Below are positions 58,291-64,000 of a DNA stretch of 64,000 nt, one piece after another. A program made the position numbers and the translations under genes. Under the pieces are notes generated by a model. The model ran no database searches and was not told where the DNA came from. It saw only the letters and a program-made list of their open reading frames with translations. Position 1 is the first letter of the stretch; every line of letters starts with the position of its first letter. This stretch comes from UMGS1883 sp045636425 (lineage in GTDB: Bacteria > Bacillota > Clostridia > UMGS1883): contig JAZTXM010000013.1 of NCBI GenBank assembly GCA_045636425.1, positions 95,461 through 159,460 of the forward strand. The letters are read 5' to 3'.

Positions 58291-59937
58291 TTACACTGCC
58301 TCGGAACATATAAACTGTTCCGATTTAATGTTATCAGAGATTTTATTTAGTTCATCCAGTTCGGTTTGATAAACAAATCGTATATCTACCGTCCTGTCAG
58401 CACCGAACACAACATTTTTAACAAACAAAGCAACAGCTTCCCGTTTGAGTGCACCTAAATTCTGATATTGCCTGAACACATCTACCCATGAATCATTTTG
58501 TTCTACAACATTTTGTGATGTCTCGTGCTTCTTTCGTAAAATTTCCAGAGATGCCTCCGCATCTTCCAGCATCTTAGTCTTAACTTTACGTAGTCTTATA
58601 TATTCCTCATCTCTCAATACACCACTTATATGCTTTTCACAGAGAAAAACAATGGAATTTTCAATCGCTTTAATTTCATTTCTCTTTTCGCTGATATCCA
58701 TAAGCAAAATGTTATTGATACTTTCTGCAATTGAAGTGTTACCGTGCTTTTGCAGACGATAATTCACATCAATCATACATCTTATATGAAACTGCAATGC
58801 TTTTAAAACAACTTCTTCTGCCTCACTATAAGGAATCATTGGCATATCACAGGATTTGTCAGCCTTATTACAACATACAAGGTAAGGATATTTCCCGGAC
58901 TTCGTACTTTTTACCTTTCTCGTCATTTTTCCGCCGCATTTTCCGCACCTGACCATTCCCGAAAGCGGATAAACAGTTTTCTGTGATGGCGAAATACGTG
59001 TTTCAAGTTCAAGTAATCTCTCCACTGCCTTAAAATGAGATAAAGGAATAATTGCATCGTGTGTATCATTTGCCACAACCCAGTTTTCTTTATCAACAGG
59101 CTTTGACTTTTTGCACTTAAACGTAGGCTTTGTAGTACGTCCCTGAACCAGAGAGCCGCAATAAGTCATATCCGAAAGTATATTTCTTATTTCTGTTGCA
59201 CACCATTTAGCAACTGTATTACGTTGAAGTGTAGCTGTGTATTTGCTATTCTGACTCTTTTTGTACTCTGCCGGAGACTTAATCCCCCTTTCATTCAGTT
59301 CATCAACTATACTGTTAACACTGTGTCCCTTAAGCATCATATGAAATATTTCTTTTACTACAAATGCTGCATATTCATCAATAATCAATTTGTGTCTGTC
59401 TTCAGGATCCTTTATGTATCCATATGGAGCAAAGTTTTTAACACATTCACCCATCCTTCTCTTTGTATCAAGCTGTGCTCTGATTTTAACCGATATATCA
59501 CGACAATAATTATCGTTTATAATATTTTTAATAGGTATCATGAACATATCCATTTCGCTTGTATCATTATTACTGTCATAATTGTCGGTTATAGCTATAA
59601 ACCTTATTCCCTTTTGCGGAAATACCATCTGCATATATCTGTCGCACTCGTAGTGATTTCTACCGAAACGCGAAAGGTCCTTTACAATAATACAATCAAT
59701 TTCCCCGGAATCAGCATCCCTCATCATTTGATTAAATCCGGGACGGTCAAAACCGGAACCGCTTACTCCATCATCGACATACTTTTTCTTGAAAACCAAA
59801 TCATCGTGGTTGTTGATATATAATTGTATCATTTTTTCCTGATTAACAATACTGTTGCTTGCAGTTGCAATAGAATCGTCTTCTTTTGATAATCGCAAAT
59901 ACATTGCACATCTGAACACTTTTTCTTTTTTAGGCAT
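58291..59937 (-). CDS. Large serine recombinase of a second element
   Basis: 548 residues. The N-terminal resolvase domain shows CAMYLRLSKEDDS with the catalytic Ser, DDGVSGSGFDRPGFNQM and VKDLSRFGRNHYE. The recombinase domain (FAPYGYIKDPEDRHKL), a zinc ribbon (VRCGKCGGKMTRKVKS...CCNKADKSC) and a coiled-coil tail follow. Complete in length. AAAAGGAG precedes the ATG. Upstream is a long A/T-rich leader; downstream the truncated partner. Confidence 0.92.
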   Translation of the reverse strand: MPKKEKVFRCAMYLRLSKEDDSIATASNSIVNQEKMIQLYINNHDDLVFKKKYVDDGVSGSGFDRPGFNQMMRDADSGEIDCIIVKDLSRFGRNHYECDRYMQMVFPQKGIRFIAITDNYDSNNDTSEMDMFMIPIKNIINDNYCRDISVKIRAQLDTKRRMGECVKNFAPYGYIKDPEDRHKLIIDEYAAFVVKEIFHMMLKGHSVNSIVDELNERGIKSPAEYKKSQNSKYTATLQRNTVAKWCATEIRNILSDMTYCGSLVQGRTTKPTFKCKKSKPVDKENWVVANDTHDAIIPLSHFKAVERLLELETRISPSQKTVYPLSGMVRCGKCGGKMTRKVKSTKSGKYPYLVCCNKADKSCDMPMIPYSEAEEVVLKALQFHIRCMIDVNYRLQKHGNTSIAESINNILLMDISEKRNEIKAIENSIVFLCEKHISGVLRDEEYIRLRKVKTKMLEDAEASLEILRKKHETSQNVVEQNDSWVDVFRQYQNLGALKREAVALFVKNVVFGADRTVDIRFVYQTELDELNKISDNIKSEQFICSEAV

Positions 59938-60135
59938 AAAAAAATTCGCTCCTTTTAAAAAATGGAACGAAACCAGTATTTATGCATACAAAAACACATA
60001 TGGTTTTTCATATGTTATTTCGTATTTATATTCAGTTTGCGAAAATATTCGCGGTTCGAATATATTATAACATATAAAGGTTTAATTTACAAGACCTAAA
60101 ATTTCGTTCCTGCTATTTTTTATTAAATATGTAAG

Positions 60136-60384
60136 CTACAAGCTCAACAGTGCATCTACACAATCACCGATTGTGCATCCTTCTTCATAGTCAAATGTTG
60201 TTTTAACTACATACTTCCCTACCTTAAAAGCAAATGGATTCTTCATTTTTTCAAGAACCTCCTCCATTCTTTCATTAGGAGGCAAATCACATCTTATATC
60301 CTTGGTTGAAATATCAACCAAGGAGTCCCTATCAAGTTCTTCTTCAGGTATATGTTTGAAATTTTTTAATTCTTCTATTTTCAT
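60136..60384 (-). CDS. Small DUF6870-like protein of mobile elements
   Basis: 82 residues: DRDSLVDISTKDIRCDLPPN, ERMEEVLEKMKNPFAFKVGK and YVVKTTFDYEEGCTIGDCVD. The pattern LVDI...P...ER...NPY/F-x-x-K-GK-x-VV is that of short proteins beside recombinases in gut Firmicutes, which I recall as DUF6870. Function unknown. GAGGTGA ribosome site; 199 bp upstream of the recombinase. Confidence 0.65.
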   Translation of the reverse strand: MKIEELKNFKHIPEEELDRDSLVDISTKDIRCDLPPNERMEEVLEKMKNPFAFKVGKYVVKTTFDYEEGCTIGDCVDALLSL

Positions 60385-60465
60385 TAAATATCACCTCAAG
60401 ATTTTATTTGGTGCAGCATAATTATTGTTTCTTCTCTTTTGCACATTTGCATAGTAACATAGGTC

Positions 60466-60494
60466 TTGACTTTTGTCAATAGTTTGTGTATAAT
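60466..60494 (+). promoter_or_regulatory. Promoter of the DUF6076 gene
   Basis: TTGACT (60466-60471), 17 bp, TATAAT (60489-60494), followed 40 bp later by AAGGAGG and the ATG. Confidence 0.75.
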
Positions 60495-60535
60495 ATTTTT
60501 AAAAGAATTTCTTTTGCACCCAAGGAGGCCATATA

Positions 60536-61639
60536 ATGCAGATATTTGATACTATCTACAAAAAAGAAAATATGTTACAGTGCAAATTCAGCGACAATTT
60601 CATTCATCCCGATTATCTGGGAACAGAGTTTCCTCTTGGTCATCATTTGATAAATGCTATTGTTATGGACACATTAAAGGTTGAAAAATATTATAACGAT
60701 TTAATTAAGACATACATATCCTATCTTGATGATAAAAACGAATTGAATTTCAAAAAATATGAAAATGCATTATTTCAGATAGATGATTATTGTATATATC
60801 TGCACGAGGCCACACACTCTCTCCTTACTGCAATAAAAAAAACGCACCCAAACTACTCTTTGGGTGATTTCATTGATTTTATAGATACATTCAAGCCTCA
60901 GGAAAAGCTGAAGTTAACAGAACAATTAAGAGAAATACAAAAAGATGGGCAAATACAACTTAAAGAATGCCTGAAATTGTGGAATATTGCAGTAAGATTT
61001 TTGCTGGACAAATTCAACTCGTTTACTGATACAATCAGCAGAGATATTTATGATATATGCACCTCCCCTGCTGAGGTTAAAGGCCTTGACCGATTAAGCG
61101 GATTAGATACAAAAAGAAAAATCCAATTATTAAGAATGAAATTCCCAACATGCCTTAGTGTTGATTTAGGCAGTTCTGTTAATTCAAAATTCTTTTACTC
61201 TCAGCCCACAAGTGAGGAAAGAATAGTGATGTCTATTTCACAGTGCTCAACTGAGCAATTGATGTATTATGATTTAGTTACTTCATTGGAAAAAGATTTA
61301 CCCATTAAATTATGCAAAAACTGTAATAAGCCATTTATTCCAAAAGGAAGACCGGATTCACTATATTGCGACAGGATAATGCCCGGATTCAAATATAAAT
61401 GTGTAACAATTGGCGCAGTAAACACTTACAAAAGCAAACAACCGGATATTGAAATAGAATTCTACGCTGCGCGCAAGCGTTATAGCACCCGTTCTCTCCG
61501 CAATCCTATTCTCAAACCTGAATTTGACGTCTGGAAAATTAAAGGCAAAGAAAAACTCATCGCATACAGAAATGGTGAAATTTCCGCCGATGAGTTTAAA
61601 AACTGGTTTATGGATGATGAATGGACGAAACTTATTTGA
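60536..61639 (+). CDS. DUF6076 domain protein with C-terminal zinc finger
   Basis: 367 residues. A helical N-terminal two-thirds and a C-terminal zinc site LCKNCNKPFIPKGRPDSLYCDR, then basic RKRYSTRSLR and IKGKEKLIAYRNGEISADEF. The combination is the DUF6076 type, small accessory proteins of integrative elements with unknown role. The finger suggests nucleic-acid binding. Own promoter; convergent with the broken recombinase, 166 bp away. Confidence 0.65.
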   Translation: MQIFDTIYKKENMLQCKFSDNFIHPDYLGTEFPLGHHLINAIVMDTLKVEKYYNDLIKTYISYLDDKNELNFKKYENALFQIDDYCIYLHEATHSLLTAIKKTHPNYSLGDFIDFIDTFKPQEKLKLTEQLREIQKDGQIQLKECLKLWNIAVRFLLDKFNSFTDTISRDIYDICTSPAEVKGLDRLSGLDTKRKIQLLRMKFPTCLSVDLGSSVNSKFFYSQPTSEERIVMSISQCSTEQLMYYDLVTSLEKDLPIKLCKNCNKPFIPKGRPDSLYCDRIMPGFKYKCVTIGAVNTYKSKQPDIEIEFYAARKRYSTRSLRNPILKPEFDVWKIKGKEKLIAYRNGEISADEFKNWFMDDEWTKLI

Positions 61640-61804
61640 CGGTATCAATATACTATGATATACTATTATTGGATATGTTTCCCCAAGCGAGTTGTTATCG
61701 TTTTCAACTTTAGACTTGGACTCGAAAGAAACATCATCCTTTTATGTTCAATTATTTACTATCTCCCCTGTTTTAAACTCTCCATTAAATTTGTTACGCT
61801 TGAA

Positions 61805-63214
61805 TCAAAAGTTCCAATATATTTCAACAGGATAATTTTTGGTTCCCTTTATCCGTCTTCCAACTACAATATGGTCAATCATATCCCAACTTGTCTAAAA
61901 TACCATCAGCATAATCTTCATAAGATTTCTTTTCGTATTTCTCTATTTTTGTAATTTTTTGGCTTATGATATTTATCGTTTCCTGTAGTGAACTTTTTTC
62001 TCTTGAATTTTCTTCCGGTGAATAATTATTTAATTCTGCAATTTCAGAAGTTGTTAGAATCTTTTCTGCTTCTTTTTTTATGCAATCTAAAACTATAACT
62101 TCAAGCTCTGAATGTTTAATCCCATGTTGAGAACAAAATGTATTGCCGAATCTTTTATATGTAGAACAACAATATCCTTCAAATTCATGTGTTCTTCTAT
62201 GATATGTTCTAACTAGCGATTTATTACAATCAGGACATCTTAAGAGCCCACCAAATAAACCAACTTTCTTTGTGCTGTCAAAAGAACGGGTTCGCTCCTT
62301 CTGTAATTTTTTTGCTGTTTCCCATGTTTCACGATCTATTATAGCTTCATGAGCATTTGGTATTTTGATCCATTCGCTTTCAGGTTGAAGAATTTTCTTT
62401 TTGGATTTAAAAGATGGTGTTATATATTTTGCTTGCACAAGAGTGCCTGTATACATTTCATCGTTTATAATATGATGTATTGTTTGATAGGACCATAGAG
62501 GTGAACATATTGCTTCATTCGCGTTATGAAAATTCATGTGTAAGACCTCTCGTTTATATACACTTGGTATAAGAATTCCTTCTTTTGTTAAGCAAGCGCC
62601 TATTGCACCTTTTCCCATGCCTGATAAATACATTTGGAAAATTCTTTTTACGATACTTGCTGCATATTCATCCACAATAAGTTTATGTTTATCCTCAGGA
62701 TTCTTAATATAACCATACGGAGGATGAGCTGCTACGTATTGTCCATCTTTCATTTTTGCTTTAAAAACAGCCTTAATATTATCAGATAATTCTTCGCAGT
62801 ACCATTCATTCATTAGACCGTTAATTTGTCTTGTCTTTTTGTTAGACGCAATGGCTGTATCAGCATTGTCAACAATTCCTATAAACCTAATACCTAGAAT
62901 GGGAAACATTGTATGTAAATATTTTTCCATATGTTCCATATTTCTTGTAAAACGTGATTGTGATTTTGCTATAACAACATCAAATTTTTTTGTTGCGCAT
63001 CATCAATAAGTCGCTCAAAATCTGGTCTATCATTATATAATCCGCTATAATCATCATCATAATACCAACCAACAATTTCAAAGCCGTGTTCAACAGCATA
63101 GTTTGTAAGCAATAATCTTTGATTAACAATGCTTTCGCTATCATCTCCTTTTTGAATTTTATCCCTGTCTTCTTTAGACAATCTGCCATATAGTGCGGCT
63201 CTTAATATTTTCAT
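61805..63214 (-). pseudogene. Serine recombinase broken by two lesions
   Basis: Frame one (63214-62969) is the resolvase N-terminus MKILRAALYGRLSKEDRDKI with catalytic Ser. A missing A in a run of seven (about 62990) shifts the frame; the correct sequence FDVVIAKSQSRFTRNMEHME continues in frame two to 61875, giving the recombinase domain and zinc ribbon (LRCPDCNKSLVRTYHRR). A second shift leaves the ending MIDHIVVGRRIKGTKNYPVE, then IYWNF, in another frame to 61805, with some C-terminal codons missing. It is no longer functional unless the first shift is a read error. Confidence 0.85.
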
Positions 63215-63300
63215 AATTAACCTCCGTTATGAAAAAATGAAAGCCACATATTTGATTTACATTAACATTATATATGACTCTCATCTTTTTGTAAAGATAT

Positions 63301-63435
63301 TTAATTATTAATGACAAGTTTATTTATTGTACGCTTCATACAATCCACAAGAGGCTTGCTTCCATAAGATACATAAATTTTTCGTTTATTTACTATGTAA
63401 TATGGTCGTTCTGTTGCGTTTTCTTTACATTTCAT
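63301..63435 (-). CDS. TnpW-like 44-residue protein
   Basis: MKCKENATERPYYIVNKRKI then YVSYGSKPLVDCMKRTINKLVINN. Small proteins of this shape (short strand, YxIGxxxY-like segment, then a basic helix ending in L-I-N) sit directly upstream of serine recombinases and are called TnpW-like. No clear ribosome site apart from AAAGGAAA. It lies 86 bp upstream of the broken recombinase. Confidence 0.6.
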   Translation of the reverse strand: MKCKENATERPYYIVNKRKIYVSYGSKPLVDCMKRTINKLVINN

Positions 63436-64000
63436 ATGTCTTTTCCTTTAAGATGACAAGCACACTTCGCAGGTAAGATATAAAGAATATAAAAACAGTA
63501 TTTATTTCGATGTTATATGGTTTTAAGTATATGAATTCCACTTTTCTCTCTCCTATAATTTGATTATATTCTACTTAAAAAAATATATTATGATTTTAAC
63601 ATCACTATTTTACAATTTTTCGTCAATTTCTTATGTCGAATAGTGTCTGCGAATGAAACTATTTTCACCTATATAAAGCCATCTTCTATGGTTGTTAGAT
63701 AATATAGTTGCTATTACGACAAATAGCCACAAAAAAAAGGCAATACTAACCCCTCAGTAAAGGTTAATATTGCCTTAAAATCAATATGAAATTTTATTAT
63801 ATAATCCAAATTGTCATCATATAAAGACTGTACAATCTGGATACTATTCTTTTATCACTATTGCGAGGCATAAGGTTTAGATGCAGCCCATTTTTAAAGA
63901 AAGTTCGTATAAAGTTGGGAGCAAAAAACGCTTTTTTCATACGATACAATTTAGATGCATCCAGCCTGAACGTACAATACAATTTAGATGCATCTAGCTT
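63436..64000. other. Element-end sequence with hairpin and tandem repeats
   Basis: AAGGCAATACTAACC/GGTTAATATTGCCTT (63738-63776) is a strong hairpin related to 56.4 kb. Around 63825-63845 the 29-bp AAAGACTGTACAATCTGGAT-type sequence recurs from 34830-34852. Two copies of TACAATTTAGATGCATC (63948 and 63977, 29-bp period) end the window. No gene is supported. Confidence 0.5.

Noticed and set aside
63940..64000. CRISPR-like repeats at the right edge
   Set aside because: Only two or three short imperfect copies with 29-bp period and no spacer structure; no cas genes in the window.

Overview
The window is low-GC DNA from a spore-forming, probably gut-dwelling clostridium. The best fit is Oscillospiraceae/Ruminococcaceae, inferred from the dacF-spoIIAA-spoIIAB-sigF cluster, strong AGGAGG ribosome sites, uronate catabolism genes and a large load of serine recombinases. 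It alternates a conserved chromosomal backbone with at least two accretion zones of mobile DNA. There are no rRNA genes and no CRISPR array.

Backbone, 1-18.6 kb: KDPG aldolase (cut by the window edge) and KDG kinase face a divergent AraC regulator. The forespore sigma-F operon with dacF follows, then a small P-loop ATPase, DNA ligase LigA, a secreted protein with five 'GW' repeats, a DUF4317 protein and a serine dehydratase fused to an N-terminal XRE DNA-binding domain. Next comes a uronate block (mannonate dehydratase UxuA, a fructuronate-reductase-like SDR, and two oxidoreductase genes broken by in-frame stops), a GlpP antiterminator behind a terminator-bearing leader, and an amino-sugar block (nucleotidyltransferase, NagB and a deleted hexosamine-kinase remnant).

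Genomic island, about 18.7-37.4 kb: an exact 45-bp repeat of the 3' end of tRNA-Lys bounds a 17.9-kb island at 19503 and 37371. Tandem TAGATGTCAA arm-type repeats lie just inside both ends, with further copies near 19.2 and 30.0 kb, so the island looks composite. It carries a class-II amidotransferase/amidoligase/DUF960 operon, a replication-initiator-like protein, two excisionase-like HTH proteins around a trypsin-fold protease, a tyrosine integrase split by a tetranucleotide slip, a large protein with a degenerate nucleotide-binding motif, a DUF3990/XRE toxin-antitoxin-like pair, a 1174-residue protein with a Cap4-like nuclease N-terminus, a SLATT membrane protein, a YgjV protein and an AAA/DUF4143 ATPase. 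To its left (18.7-19.5 kb) is a ghost of an earlier element with two tRNA-related palindromic insertions.

Backbone, 37.4-53.9 kb: a five-tRNA operon (Gly-Arg-His-Gln-Lys), a GH127 beta-L-arabinofuranosidase with tandem palindromic operators, then nadK, argR, recN, an RseC-like protein, a HAD phosphatase, a Na/Pi cotransporter behind a Pho-box-like repeat, pyridoxal kinase and a PhoB/PhoR-like two-component pair. A free-standing RNA polymerase alpha-CTD-like protein, a zinc-ribbon membrane protein, an AraC regulator, an unusual discoidin-like/KduI fusion and KduD follow. KduI, KduD, UxuA, KdgK and Eda together form a pectin/uronate route to pyruvate and glyceraldehyde-3-phosphate.

Mobile zone, 54.4-64 kb: a serine recombinase whose 3' end runs into the start of a Cys-rich gene with an amber codon at position 9, a second intact recombinase with a truncated partner, a third recombinase broken by frameshifts, small recombinase-associated proteins, a DUF6076 protein, a polysaccharide deacetylase, a rhamnose mutarotase and galT/galK remnants.

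The most plausible candidates for undescribed systems are the amidoligase/amidotransferase/small-peptide operon (20.1-22.5 kb) and the nuclease-solenoid protein near a SLATT effector (30.2-34.8 kb). Family assignments rest on recognition of sequence motifs; no searches were run.
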